A DNA stretch of 64,000 nucleotides from Gilvibacter sp. SZ-19 (GTDB lineage: Bacteria; Bacteroidota; Bacteroidia; Flavobacteriales; Flavobacteriaceae), in NCBI RefSeq assembly GCF_002163875.1, contig NZ_CP019333.1, forward strand, positions 2,844,864 through 2,908,863, written 5' to 3'. Under the pieces are notes generated by a model. It saw nothing but the letters and a program-made list of their open reading frames with translations. It was not told where the DNA came from and did no database searches. Numbering within the stretch: the stretch's first letter is position 1; the number at the start of each line of letters is the position of its first letter. Positions 7,960-16,710 of this stretch are shown in pieces. A program made the translations under genes and the position numbers.

Positions 7960-8035
7960 TGCGATGAAGAAAATGTCGCGTTCGTAGTTACTCCCCTATT
8001 AGTACTAAAATGCAAGACGACACTTTTTCATCGCA
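7960..8035. repeat. Long imperfect inverted repeat in the tsaE-araC gap
   Basis: The left arm TGCGATGAAGAAAATGTCG (7960-7978) matches the reverse complement of the right arm CGACACTTTTTCATCGCA (8018-8035) with about two mismatches and a one-base difference. The loop is 39 nt. It could be a stem-loop RNA, a small defective element or a protein-binding structure. Confidence 0.5.
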
Positions 8036-8080
8036 GTTCAAACTTATGATCAAAATGTCAGCCATAAAAATGATAACTGC

Positions 8081-8157
8081 ACAGATTTATGAATAGAAGA
8101 TTCTATCACTATAGTTTTAATAGATGGACTACTTAAAAACGGTACAGATTTATGAAT
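8081..8157. repeat. 14-bp direct repeat ACAGATTTATGAAT
   Basis: Identical copies at 8081-8094 and 8144-8157, start-to-start 63 bp (about six helical turns), both upstream of the AraC-type regulator. Direct repeats on one face of the helix are typical of AraC-family binding sites, so autoregulation is a reasonable guess. Confidence 0.45.
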
Positions 8158-8196
8158 TTACACTATTCACAATTTTTTGGAATGAAATTTTAAACT

Positions 8197-8211
8197 AGTT
8201 TCAATGAAACT
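8197..8211. promoter_or_regulatory. Palindrome AGTTTC-AAT-GAAACT before the AraC-type gene
   Basis: Six-base perfect arms with a 3-nt centre, ending 10 bp before the ATG at 8222. It could be an operator or a leader hairpin near the translation start. Confidence 0.35.
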
Positions 8212-8221
8212 ATACTAGACT

Positions 8222-9982
8222 ATGAAGCACATCGTATTTGTCGTTTTGTTTTTATCTGTTTGCAATTTGGTGAATTCTCAAACTCCAGAATTAATTCTTA
8301 GCGAGCTAACAGAAGAAGAATTATTAGTGGTTATTGATAGCACGGAAAACATAGAATTGGCTAAAAAAGCATCGCTACTATACTTAAGTATTGGTAAAAT
8401 GAAAAAAGACACGATTAAAATTGCTCGTGGATTTGATCGCTTAGCAAGGCTTGGAAGTGCCAACTTAAATCTACAATATGCGGACTCAATAATTCGTTTT
8501 ACGCATCATTTAAATAATATAACATATCCTGGCCAGGCATATTTGATAAAGGCTCATAACTTAAAATCGATTAATTCTGTAGATGCGGCAATTGACAATT
8601 TAATTATTGCATACTACATGGCAACAGAGAGAGGGAATGTTTCTCATGAGGCATATGCTATGCATACATTAATTCACTTCAAAACTTATTGGGGAGATCC
8701 AAATGAAGCCTTATCACTCCAGAATAAATTTGATTTAAGATTGAAATCACCCGAGTTTAAACAAGAACTAGCAAAGTCTTTCCGTGTTAAGGACGAACGA
8801 GCTATAAATAATTACTATGAATCTTTGTTACTTGAGTCAGGCCTTAATAAGGCGACTTGCTTAATAGAGATAGGTGAATTCGACAAAGCTTACGAAATCA
8901 TAAATGCTAAATTGTCGAATTTCAATCCAAATTTGTATCCGAGCGTGTACCTATACCTTTTAGAGGCAAAGATGGAGAGCCTTTATTATTCGAATCGATT
9001 CAATGAGGTTTTAACTACAATTGATGAGATAAGTGAGAAAAAGAAACAATTCTATCCGACTGCTGAATTAAAAAATCCGAATGTTCTCTTTTTTTATGGA
9101 ATGACGAACTACAAGATGAATAAGATTGGTAAGGCAGTCAATGCATTTGCCTCGGCGGATTCTATTTATAATGCCAAAAACAACCTTTATTTTGCTAAAC
9201 ACCGTGAAATGTATCCAATTCTTGTGAATCACTATAAAAATGAGTTGAAAATTGACAAACAACTATATTATTTGAATCAGCAATTAAAGATGGATAGCGT
9301 TATAATCAGTTCATACTTAAACGTAGACCCAAGATTAATAGATGATTTCGAAACCCCCTTACTCTTAGCCGAAAAGGAAAAACTTATCGCCCAGTTGGAA
9401 TGGGAGCAAGGTAAAGAGAAGCGCAAACAGCTTTTCACAGTAGGCTTATTGTTCCTAAGCCTGGGGGCTGGATTTTATTATTTCTGGAAACAAAACCAAT
9501 ATAAAAAGCGTTTTCAAGCGTTAATAAAAAACGGCTTAGAAGATCAACAAGAACTCAAGACAGATCAAAGGCGAAACGATATCTCTGCCGCCATAGTAGA
9601 AGACATACTTCAAAAACTGGAGCGCTTTGAAAGCAAACATCAATTTACCAGAAAAGATACCTCTTTACAGAGTGTGGCTAAGCGTTTTAATACCAATTCA
9701 TCGTATTTGTCCAAGGTGGTAAACCTTAAAAAGGATAAAAATTTCTCTCAATACATCAGTGAATTGCGAATAGCTTATGCAGTAGATCAGCTTAAGAATA
9801 ATCCACGCTTCAGAAAATACACCATAAAGGCCATTGCAGAAGAGGTTGGTTTTGGAAATGCCCAATCATTCTCAAAGGCATTCTATTCTAGAACAGGGAT
9901 ACAGCCGTCCTATTTTATAAGAAACCTCAATAAGCAAAAACAAAACGATTTTATCGCGGATTCAATACCGCAAACGGAATGA
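8222..9982 (+). CDS. TPR-transmembrane-AraC-type regulator
   Basis: 586 residues. A signal peptide (MKHIVFVVLFLSVCNLVNSQ) leads into about 375 residues of helical TPR-like repeats predicted to be periplasmic. A single membrane segment follows (about 402-422), then a short coiled linker and a C-terminal AraC-type DNA-binding domain (about 480-575; SLQSVAKRFNTNSSYLSKVV, then AIAEEVGFGNAQSFSKAFYS). It is thus a one-component, membrane-bound regulator with an outside sensor and an inside DNA-binding domain and no kinase or receiver. The target is unknown. Its last 32 bp overlap the end of porX on the other strand. The direct repeats upstream suggest autoregulation. Confidence 0.88.
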   Translation: MKHIVFVVLFLSVCNLVNSQTPELILSELTEEELLVVIDSTENIELAKKASLLYLSIGKMKKDTIKIARGFDRLARLGSANLNLQYADSIIRFTHHLNNITYPGQAYLIKAHNLKSINSVDAAIDNLIIAYYMATERGNVSHEAYAMHTLIHFKTYWGDPNEALSLQNKFDLRLKSPEFKQELAKSFRVKDERAINNYYESLLLESGLNKATCLIEIGEFDKAYEIINAKLSNFNPNLYPSVYLYLLEAKMESLYYSNRFNEVLTTIDEISEKKKQFYPTAELKNPNVLFFYGMTNYKMNKIGKAVNAFASADSIYNAKNNLYFAKHREMYPILVNHYKNELKIDKQLYYLNQQLKMDSVIISSYLNVDPRLIDDFETPLLLAEKEKLIAQLEWEQGKEKRKQLFTVGLLFLSLGAGFYYFWKQNQYKKRFQALIKNGLEDQQELKTDQRRNDISAAIVEDILQKLERFESKHQFTRKDTSLQSVAKRFNTNSSYLSKVVNLKKDKNFSQYISELRIAYAVDQLKNNPRFRKYTIKAIAEEVGFGNAQSFSKAFYSRTGIQPSYFIRNLNKQKQNDFIADSIPQTE

Positions 9983-11498
9983 TCATCTCTTCCAGAGATA
10001 CACCGCCGTGCTGGTAGGTATTTCTGTAATAGCTTACATAATGGTTGTAATTGTTGGGATAAGCAAAAAACAGATCCCCCTTGGCAAAGATGAACGAGCT
10101 ACTCATATTAATAGCCGGTAGGTGAATGGACTTAGGGTCTTTAGCCGCCAAGACATCTTTATCCTCATAGGTTAAACTTCTTCCTGTTTTATAACGTAAG
10201 TTCAAACTGGTGTTCTTGTCGCCAATCACCTTAGAAGGGTTCTTTACATTAATGGTTCCGTGATCTGTAGTGATTATCAGTTTAAAGCCCATTTGTGCTG
10301 CCTGTTGAATGATCTCCAACAGCGGGCTGTTCTTAAACCAGCTCTGCGTCAATGAACGATACGATTTATCATTAGATGCCAATTCTTTAATCACTTCCAT
10401 TTCTGTTTTGGAGTGCGAAAGCATATCTACAAAATTGTACACCACCACGGTGAGATCGTTGTTCTTTTGCGACCTAAAATTATCTACCAAGCGTTTACCT
10501 TGTTTTAAACTGGAGATCTTATGGTATTCCCACTTGATATCTAGTCCTAAACGATTCAATTGAGCTCCAAGGAAATCGTGCTCGTGCATGTTCTTTCCAC
10601 CATCATCGGTGTCGTTGAGCCACCAGTCCTTGTGCAGGCGTTCCATCTCACTCGGCATTAATCCAGAAAATATGGCGTTTCGCGCGTATTGTGTAGCAGT
10701 AGGTAAAATGCTGTAGAAGGCCTTTTCCTTTTCTTTTTTATACGCATTAGATACGATCGGTTCAAAAGCCTTCCATTGGTCATAGCGCAAATTGTCTACT
10801 ACAACCAAAAGCGTGGGTTTATCGCCCAATTCAGGCTGAATCCATTCTTTAAATAAGTTGTGCGACATCACTGGAGCCTGATCTGTATTGTTAAACCAAT
10901 CCGAATAGTGTTTGTCGATAAATTTGCAGAACTGGGTGTTGGCTTCGATCTTTTGCGATTCCAAGATCTCGAACATGCCGGAATCTTCTATATCTTCTAA
11001 TTGCAATTCCCAATAGATCAGACGTTGATAAAGATCTACCCACTCCTGATGCGAATTGACCATAGAGAGGTCCATAGCGATCTTTCTAAACTCTTGTTGA
11101 TAGTCAGAAGTGGTCTTCTCAGAGACCAGACGACTGTGATCTAGATTCTTTTTAAGGCTGAGTAGAATCTGATTTGGATTCACCGGTTTGATGAGATAAT
11201 CGGCGATCTTAGCGCCAATGGCCTCTTCCATAATATATTCCTCTTCACTCTTGGTTATCATAACAACCGGTAGCGTAGCTTGCTTCTCTTTGATCTCTGC
11301 AAGCGTCTCCAAACCTGTAAGGCCAGGCATGTTCTCGTCTAAAAAGACAATGTCAAATTGCTGCTTGTCTATCTCTTCCAAAGCTTCCGTACCGCTTTGG
11401 GCTGTTGTCACAGCATAATTTTTTTGTTCCAGAAAAAGAATGTGAGGTTTAAGTAAATCGATCTCATCATCGACCCACAGTACTTTTATGTCACTCAT
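9951..11498 (-). CDS. porX: PorX: response regulator with PglZ domain, type IX secretion control
   Basis: 515 residues from ATG at 11498 (MSDIKVLWVDDE); an in-frame extension to 11627 runs over the neighbouring gene and is not used. Receiver domain at 1-120 with the acidic pair DD near residue 10, phospho-acceptor D54 in VFLDENMPG and the conserved Lys in YLIKPVNP. A helical linker leads to a C-terminal PglZ/alkaline-phosphatase-like domain (about 210-515) with LLVVVDNLRYDQW, ITTDHGTINV and the C-terminal HGGVSLEEMIIPFAVLNPR. In Porphyromonas and Flavobacterium PorX works with PorY and SigP to control type IX secretion genes, and its PglZ domain is reported to hydrolyse oligonucleotides. porY is not in this window. 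Overlaps the AraC-type gene end by 32 bp. Confidence 0.93.
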   Translation of the reverse strand: MSDIKVLWVDDEIDLLKPHILFLEQKNYAVTTAQSGTEALEEIDKQQFDIVFLDENMPGLTGLETLAEIKEKQATLPVVMITKSEEEYIMEEAIGAKIADYLIKPVNPNQILLSLKKNLDHSRLVSEKTTSDYQQEFRKIAMDLSMVNSHQEWVDLYQRLIYWELQLEDIEDSGMFEILESQKIEANTQFCKFIDKHYSDWFNNTDQAPVMSHNLFKEWIQPELGDKPTLLVVVDNLRYDQWKAFEPIVSNAYKKEKEKAFYSILPTATQYARNAIFSGLMPSEMERLHKDWWLNDTDDGGKNMHEHDFLGAQLNRLGLDIKWEYHKISSLKQGKRLVDNFRSQKNNDLTVVVYNFVDMLSHSKTEMEVIKELASNDKSYRSLTQSWFKNSPLLEIIQQAAQMGFKLIITTDHGTINVKNPSKVIGDKNTSLNLRYKTGRSLTYEDKDVLAAKDPKSIHLPAINMSSSFIFAKGDLFFAYPNNYNHYVSYYRNTYQHGGVSLEEMIIPFAVLNPR

Positions 11499-11503
11499 AT
11501 ATG

Positions 11504-11511
11504 TATCTTTG
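11504..11511 (+). promoter_or_regulatory. -7 box TATCTTTG before the HD-domain gene
   Basis: An exact TAnnTTTG match in the 27-bp gap between the porX start and the TTG at 11526. It leaves a leader of only about 8-10 nt. Any -33 element would lie inside the porX coding sequence. Confidence 0.45.
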
Positions 11512-11525
11512 CTTTTGAGGCTTAA

Positions 11526-12761
11526 TTGAAAGGTTTGAATACCCGTAAGAAACTTACTCTCTTTAACGATCCAATTTACGGATTTATTACCATCCCAAAT
11601 GCGTTGGTCTTTGACCTTATAGAGCACACCTATTTCCAGCGCTTGCGCAGAATTACGCAGATGGGTATGTCATATTTGGTTTTTCCCGGAGCGCATCACA
11701 CGCGCTTTCACCACGCTTTGGGCTGCATGCACCTTATGCAGAAGGCGGTACAAGTACTTCGCTATAAGGACATTGTGATTTCTAAGGAGGAAGAAGAGGC
11801 GCTTTACGTAGCTATTTTGTTACACGATATAGGACACGGGCCTTTTTCACACGCTTTAGAACATAGTCTTGTCACTGGGGTGGATCACGAGCAGATTTCA
11901 TTGCAATTTATGGAAGCGCTCAACAAAAACTTTAACGAGAGATTAACGTTGGCTATCTCTATATTCAATGACAGCTATCCCAGAAAGTTCTTACATCAAT
12001 TGGTTTCTGGACAGTTAGACATGGACCGTCTGGACTACCTGAAGCGCGACAGTTTTTATACGGGAGCCTCAGAAGGAAACATTAATAGCGAGCGTCTTAT
12101 AAGTATGCTCAATGTTGCCAACGATCAATTGGTAGTAGAATCCAAGGCCATTTATTCTGTTGAGAAGTTTTTAGTGGCCAGAAGACTTATGTATTGGTCG
12201 GTTTATCTACATAAAACAGGCTTGGCAGCAGAGCAGGTGCTAATACGTGTCTTACAGCGTGCTAAAGAATTGATCGCTCAAGGAGATAGTTTACAAGCCA
12301 GCGAACCTCTGATGTTCTTTTTAAAACGAGAATCCGAAGTGTTCGATCAGACAGCGCTGAAGCATTTTGCCCGTTTGGACGACCACGATATTATACAGGC
12401 ATTGAAAGGGTGGTGCGACCACAGCGATAGTATTTTGTCCAAACTGTCTAATATGATCTTGGACAGAGATCTTCCTAAAGTAAAACTCAAGAATAAAAAA
12501 CCAACCTCTGCACAGGTTGACAAACACAAGGAGAAGGTTAGTAAAGCCCTTGGTATACCTATGGATCAGACCCATTATTTTGTGTTCGAAGGACAAGTGA
12601 CCAACCGGGCTTATCGCAACGATACTCAAAATATAAATCTATTGAGTAAAAACGGAAAACTTACGGATGTAGCTGGTGCAAGCGATCAGCTAAATTTAAA
12701 GGCCTTGACCCGAGAAGTCACCAAACACTATCTGTGTTATCCCAAAGGAAAACATTATTAA
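11526..12761 (+). CDS. HD-domain phosphohydrolase (dNTPase-like)
   Basis: A 411-residue protein of the dGTPase-like HD superfamily. The N-terminus (NDPIYGFITIP, YFQRLRRITQMGMSYLVFPG, then HTRFHHALG) and LLHDIGHGPFSHALEH carry the metal-binding His/Asp set. DMDRLDYLKRDSFYTG is also characteristic. It likely hydrolyses (deoxy)nucleoside triphosphates in the cytoplasm; the exact substrate cannot be told. The start chosen is TTG at 11526; another TTG lies at 11535. Divergent from porX, an arrangement I recall from other flavobacteria, and upstream of the lipid A cluster on the same strand. Confidence 0.88.
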   Translation: MKGLNTRKKLTLFNDPIYGFITIPNALVFDLIEHTYFQRLRRITQMGMSYLVFPGAHHTRFHHALGCMHLMQKAVQVLRYKDIVISKEEEEALYVAILLHDIGHGPFSHALEHSLVTGVDHEQISLQFMEALNKNFNERLTLAISIFNDSYPRKFLHQLVSGQLDMDRLDYLKRDSFYTGASEGNINSERLISMLNVANDQLVVESKAIYSVEKFLVARRLMYWSVYLHKTGLAAEQVLIRVLQRAKELIAQGDSLQASEPLMFFLKRESEVFDQTALKHFARLDDHDIIQALKGWCDHSDSILSKLSNMILDRDLPKVKLKNKKPTSAQVDKHKEKVSKALGIPMDQTHYFVFEGQVTNRAYRNDTQNINLLSKNGKLTDVAGASDQLNLKALTREVTKHYLCYPKGKHY

Positions 12762-12768
12762 TTTTTTC

Positions 12769-12776
12769 TATTTTTG
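12769..12776 (+). promoter_or_regulatory. -7 box TATTTTTG of the lipid A cluster
   Basis: Matches TAnnTTTG, 8 bp after the HD gene stop and 93 bp before lpxD. It gives a leader that would contain the 22-codon ORF at 12796. A -33 TTG is not evident. Confidence 0.4.
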
Positions 12777-12795
12777 CATCAATTGAAAGCGCAGG

Positions 12796-12864
12796 ATGAG
12801 CAACCCAAACCACGCACTAGACAGAGCCGAGCGGCCTCTTCCACAAGCACTTAGAGAACTATGA
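12796..12864 (+). CDS. Possible 22-codon upstream ORF coupled to lpxD
   Basis: ATG at 12796 opens a 22-codon frame ([20 protein letters not shown] plus two residues). Its TGA at 12862-12864 overlaps the lpxD ATG at 12861 as ATGA, a typical coupling junction. It has no hydrophobic segment. It may be a translated leader, a remnant of a longer gene, or chance. Confidence 0.3.
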   Translation: MSNPNHALDRAERPLPQALREL

Positions 12865-13886
12865 AATTCACAGCAACGCAAATAGCGGGCATACTGGAAG
12901 GGGAAATAGAAGGTAATCCTGACGTAGAAGTGTCAAAACTCGCAAAGATCGAGGAAGGCTCTCCAGGGAGTTTAACCTTTTTATCGAATCCGAAGTATAC
13001 TTCTTTTATATACAAGACGCAGGCGTCTATCACCATTGTGAACAAGGATTTTAAAGCCGAAGACAGCTTAGATACTACCTTGATCCGCGTAGAGGATGCT
13101 TATAAAGCGTTCTCCACCTTATTAGAATATTACAATCAGGTCAAAATGAACAAGACAGGAATAGAACAACCTGTGTTCATTGCAGACAGCGCCAAATACG
13201 GTGAAAACCTTTATATGGGAGCTTTCTCGTATCTCGGAGAAAATGTTTCTATTGGTGACAACGTTAAGATCTATCCCAACGTATATATAGGAGACAATGT
13301 CCAGATAGGTGATAACTGTGTTGTTTTTGCCGGAGCTAAGATCTATTCAGAATCAGTAATAGGCAATCACTGTGTGATTCATTCTGGTGCCATTGTTGGT
13401 GCCGATGGTTTCGGTTTTACACCCAATGAAAAAGGTGAATATCAAAAAGTACCACAAACCGGAAACGTGATCATTGAAGATCATGTGGATGTCGGTGCCG
13501 GAACTACTATAGATCGAGCCACATTAGGTTCTACCATTATTCGCCGCGGAGTTAAACTGGATAATCAGATCCAAATTGCTCACAATGTCGAGATCGGTGA
13601 AAACACGGCTATCGCTGCCCAGTCTGGAGTAGCTGGCTCTACCAAGATAGGCAAGAACTGTTTGATAGGTGGCCAGGTTGGAATAGTTGGTCACGTAACT
13701 ATTGGAAACAATGTGCGTATTCAGGCACAGAGTGGTATCGGCAGAAATGTAAAAGACAATGAAGTGTTGCAAGGTTCACCAGCCCTTAATTATGGCGATT
13801 ACAATAAGAGCTACGTACACTTTAAAAATCTTCCTAAAATAATAGATCGTTTTAACGCTATTGAAAAAAACCAAGACAATGAGTGA
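12861..13886 (+). CDS. lpxD: UDP-3-O-(3-hydroxyacyl)glucosamine N-acyltransferase
   Basis: 341 residues, full LpxD length. The enzyme adds the second acyl chain to UDP-3-O-acylglucosamine in lipid A synthesis, as a cytoplasmic trimer. The N-terminal LpxD domain (about 1-100) is followed by left-handed beta-helix hexapeptide repeats ([20 protein letters not shown] and onward to about 310). [23 protein letters not shown] contains the candidate catalytic His. A C-terminal helix closes the protein. It overlaps the lpxC-fabZ start by 8 bp (ATGAGTGA), so the genes are translationally coupled. A second LpxD-like gene lies 2.8 kb downstream. Confidence 0.94.
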   Translation: MKFTATQIAGILEGEIEGNPDVEVSKLAKIEEGSPGSLTFLSNPKYTSFIYKTQASITIVNKDFKAEDSLDTTLIRVEDAYKAFSTLLEYYNQVKMNKTGIEQPVFIADSAKYGENLYMGAFSYLGENVSIGDNVKIYPNVYIGDNVQIGDNCVVFAGAKIYSESVIGNHCVIHSGAIVGADGFGFTPNEKGEYQKVPQTGNVIIEDHVDVGAGTTIDRATLGSTIIRRGVKLDNQIQIAHNVEIGENTAIAAQSGVAGSTKIGKNCLIGGQVGIVGHVTIGNNVRIQAQSGIGRNVKDNEVLQGSPALNYGDYNKSYVHFKNLPKIIDRFNAIEKNQDNE

Positions 13887-15279
13887 AACTGGCGCCAAAC
13901 AACGCACCATAGAAAAGGAAGTATCGCTTAAAGGTGTGGGATTACACACCGGAAAAAACGTAACACTTACATTTAAACCAGCTCCGGAAAATCACGGCTA
14001 CGCTTTTGTAAGAGCGGACCTTGAGGGTACACCGACCATAGAGGCAGACGCCAACTATGTGGTCAATACCCAACGCGGAACCAACTTGGAGAAATTAGGT
14101 GTAAAGATCCAGACCTCGGAGCACGTTTTAGCTGCTTTGGTTGGTATGGAAGTAGATAATTGCATCATTGAATTAGATGCTTCGGAACCTCCAATCATGG
14201 ACGGTTCTTCAAAGTTCTTTGTAGAGGCCATTGAAAAGGCTGGAATCAAGGAGCAGGATGCCATGAGAGAAGAATACGTGGTCAAGGATGTGATCTCTTA
14301 CAGCGACCCTGAAACGGGTAGCGAGATCATAGTAATGCCTGCGGATGAGTACCAGATCACCACTATGGTCGATTTTGGAACTAAGATCCTAGGTACGCAA
14401 AACGCCACCATGAAGCATCTTTCGGATTTTAAAGCTGAAATTTCGGACTCTAGAACCTTTAGTTTCCTTCATGAGATAGAAACGCTTCTAGATCACGGAC
14501 TTATAAAAGGTGGAGACCTGAACAATGCCATCGTTTATGTAGACAAGGAATTGTCGCCAAAGACCATGGACAAACTGCGCGAGGCATTTGGTAAAGATTC
14601 TATTTCCGTTAAACCTAATGGAATTTTAGATAACCTGACCTTACATCATCCTAACGAGGCTGCCAGACACAAACTGCTAGATGTAGTAGGAGATCTAGCC
14701 CTTATAGGGACTCGTATCCGCGGAAAGGTCATTGCCAATAAACCAGGGCATTATGTGAACACCCAGTTTGCAAAGAAAATGTCCAAGATCATTAAAATGG
14801 AACGTCGTAATAAGGTGCCTAAGTTCGATCTGACCAAGCCACCGGTAAAAGACGTAAACCAGATCATGGCCATGTTGCCACACCGTCCGCCGTTCTTATT
14901 GGTGGACAAGGTTTTAGAGTTAAGTGACTCGCATGTGGTTGGTCTCAAGAACGTGACTATGAACGAGCCATTCTTTGTCGGTCACTTCCCTGGAGCGCCT
15001 GTTATGCCTGGTGTTCTTATTGTTGAGGCCATGGCGCAAACAGGAGGAATCCTCGCTTTGAGTACCGTTCCAGACCCGGAGAATTACCTGACCTTTTTCA
15101 TGAAGATTGACAATGTTCGATTCAAGCAGCAAGTTACCCCGGGAGATTCCCTTATCTTTAAACTGGATTTGATCAGTCCGATCCGTCGTGGAATTGTCCA
15201 TATGAAGGCATCTGCTTATGTAGGCGATAAATTGGCTACAGAGGCAGAGCTTATGGCACAGATCGTCAAATCCAAATAA
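13879..15279 (+). CDS. lpxC/fabZ: Bifunctional UDP-3-O-acyl-GlcNAc deacetylase / 3-hydroxyacyl-ACP dehydratase
   Basis: 466 residues from the ATG at 13879. The LpxC part (about 1-320) begins [20 protein letters not shown] and has the zinc His in [23 protein letters not shown] and a distal His/Asp set near [20 protein letters not shown]. The FabZ part (about 325-466) has [19 protein letters not shown] with the catalytic His and [20 protein letters not shown] with the Glu. LpxC makes the committed step of lipid A synthesis; FabZ dehydrates hydroxyacyl-ACPs, which compete for the same acyl pool. The fusion is known in Bacteroidota. The TTG-based frame extension to 13861 is not used because ATG overlaps the lpxD stop. 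Confidence 0.95.
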   Translation: MSETGAKQRTIEKEVSLKGVGLHTGKNVTLTFKPAPENHGYAFVRADLEGTPTIEADANYVVNTQRGTNLEKLGVKIQTSEHVLAALVGMEVDNCIIELDASEPPIMDGSSKFFVEAIEKAGIKEQDAMREEYVVKDVISYSDPETGSEIIVMPADEYQITTMVDFGTKILGTQNATMKHLSDFKAEISDSRTFSFLHEIETLLDHGLIKGGDLNNAIVYVDKELSPKTMDKLREAFGKDSISVKPNGILDNLTLHHPNEAARHKLLDVVGDLALIGTRIRGKVIANKPGHYVNTQFAKKMSKIIKMERRNKVPKFDLTKPPVKDVNQIMAMLPHRPPFLLVDKVLELSDSHVVGLKNVTMNEPFFVGHFPGAPVMPGVLIVEAMAQTGGILALSTVPDPENYLTFFMKIDNVRFKQQVTPGDSLIFKLDLISPIRRGIVHMKASAYVGDKLATEAELMAQIVKSK

Positions 15280-15297
15280 CAATCTTATAACTACGGA

Positions 15298-16080
15298 ATG
15301 AATCAACCTTTAGCATATGTGCATCCCGGGGCCAAGATCGCCAAGAATGTGGTGATAGAACCCTTTACCACCATTCACAACAATGTGGTGATAGGCGAGG
15401 GGACTTGGATCGGCTCTAACGTGACCATCATGGAAGGTGCGCGTATTGGGAAGAACTGCAATATCTTTCCTGGAGCGGTAATTAGTGCTATTCCACAAGA
15501 TCTCAAATTCAACGATGAAGACACTATCGTAGAAATTGGAGACGGAACTACCTTGCGCGAATACGTCACCGTGAATCGCGGCACTACAGATCGCGGCAAA
15601 ACAGTGATCGGAAAGAACTGTTGGATCATGGCCTACTGCCATATTGCCCACGATTGTATCGTAGGTGATAATTGTATCTTTTCTAACAACAGTACTTTAG
15701 CTGGTCATATCACCGTGGGAGATCATGTGGTGTTAGCTGGTATGACTGCCATTCAACAATTTTGTACTATTGGTAACCACGCTTTTGTTACCGGAGGATC
15801 TTTGGTGCGAAAAGATGTGCCTCCTTATGTAAAAGCTGCTCGCGAGCCGCTTTCGTATGTGGGTATCAACTCCGTGGGATTGCGCAGAAGAGGGTTTTCT
15901 ACGGAGAAGATCCGCGAAATACAGAACATCTACCGCATATTATATCAAAAGAATTTAAACAACACCCAAGCCGTTGCGATCATTGAGGCCGAAATGGAAG
16001 CCACCCCAGAACGCGACGAGGTGCTCGAATTTATAAAACGTTCAAAACGAGGTATTATGAAAGGATACTTCAGTAATTAA
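15298..16080 (+). CDS. lpxA: Acyl-ACP--UDP-N-acetylglucosamine O-acyltransferase
   Basis: 260 residues of normal LpxA length. It catalyses the first acyl transfer in lipid A synthesis. Left-handed beta-helix hexads run from the N-terminus (AYVHPGAKIAKNVVIEPFTT). The family signature RGTTDRGKTVIG and the catalytic His in MAYCHIAHDC are visible, then GNHAFVTGGSLVRKDVPPYV. The C-terminal helical region begins VGLRRRGFS. It follows lpxC-fabZ by 18 bp in the same operon. Confidence 0.96.
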   Translation: MNQPLAYVHPGAKIAKNVVIEPFTTIHNNVVIGEGTWIGSNVTIMEGARIGKNCNIFPGAVISAIPQDLKFNDEDTIVEIGDGTTLREYVTVNRGTTDRGKTVIGKNCWIMAYCHIAHDCIVGDNCIFSNNSTLAGHITVGDHVVLAGMTAIQQFCTIGNHAFVTGGSLVRKDVPPYVKAAREPLSYVGINSVGLRRRGFSTEKIREIQNIYRILYQKNLNNTQAVAIIEAEMEATPERDEVLEFIKRSKRGIMKGYFSN

Positions 16081-16085
16081 AACAT

Positions 16086-16652
16086 ATGGCAAGTACTTCA
16101 GACATCCGCAAAGGACTTTGTATCAAATACAACCACGATATCTATAAGATCATCGAATTCTTACACGTAAAGCCAGGAAAAGGTCCTGCCTTTGTAAGAA
16201 CTAAGCTTAAAAGTGTGACCACAGGAAAGGTGATCGACAATACGTTCTCCGCTGGGCACAAGATCGACGATGTTCGCGTAGAAACCCACAAATTCCAGTA
16301 TTTGTACAACGAAGGTGAGACCTTCCACTTTATGAATACGGAAGATTACACGCAGATCCAACTTCAAAAAGACGCTTTAGATACTCCGGAGCTTATGAAA
16401 GAAGGAGAAGTGGTTACTGTGATAATCAACTCCGAAGACAATATGCCGCTTTCTGTTGAAATGCCTCCACACGTGATCTTGGAAGTTACTGCTACAGAAC
16501 CTGGCGTTAAAGGAAACACTGCAACCAACGCGACCAAACCTGCAACCGTAGAGACCGGCGCAACCGTAAATGTGCCTTTATTCATTAACGAAGGCGACAA
16601 GATTCGCGTTGATACCGAAAAAGGTAACTACCAAGAGCGCATCAAAGAATAA
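16086..16652 (+). CDS. efp: Translation elongation factor P
   Basis: 188 residues, standard EF-P. It relieves ribosome stalling at polyproline stretches. The three beta-barrel domains are present: the KOW-like N-domain with the modification loop KPGKGPAF (Lys32 at its tip), the OB domain, and the C-terminal domain ending GDKIRVDTEKGNYQERIKE. The start lies 5 bp after the lpxA stop. A strong terminator follows at 16670. Confidence 0.97.
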   Translation: MASTSDIRKGLCIKYNHDIYKIIEFLHVKPGKGPAFVRTKLKSVTTGKVIDNTFSAGHKIDDVRVETHKFQYLYNEGETFHFMNTEDYTQIQLQKDALDTPELMKEGEVVTVIINSEDNMPLSVEMPPHVILEVTATEPGVKGNTATNATKPATVETGATVNVPLFINEGDKIRVDTEKGNYQERIKE

Positions 16653-16669
16653 TTTAGATTCCCTGCTGT

Positions 16670-16699
16670 AAACGTCCCATGATTATGGGGCGTTTTTTT
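16670..16699 (+). terminator. Rho-independent terminator after efp
   Basis: Stem AAACGTCCCAT / ATGGGGCGTTT (one G-U pair), loop GATT, then seven T. It ends the lpxD-efp transcript. The next gene starts 11 bp later, so it either needs its own promoter or gets read-through. Confidence 0.85.
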
Positions 16700-16710
16700 A
16701 TCTTAGACTT

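Larger units (their letters stand above)
7788..8221. other. 434-bp non-coding gap with several repeats
   Basis: No open reading frame of note. The gap separates divergent tsaE and the AraC-type regulator. It contains the operator-like palindrome at 7804, TATCGATTA/ATCGATTA motifs at about 7821, 7843 and 7932, an imperfect inverted repeat (7960-7978 / 8018-8035), a 14-bp direct repeat (8081, 8144), and a palindrome just before the AraC-type gene (8197-8211). Confidence 0.6.

Noticed and set aside
11499-11627. N-terminal extension of PorX
   Set aside because: It overlaps the HD-domain gene; MSDIKVLWVDDE at 11498 is the normal PorX start.
13861-13878. TTG start of lpxC-fabZ
   Set aside because: ATG at 13879 is coupled to the lpxD stop and matches the family start.
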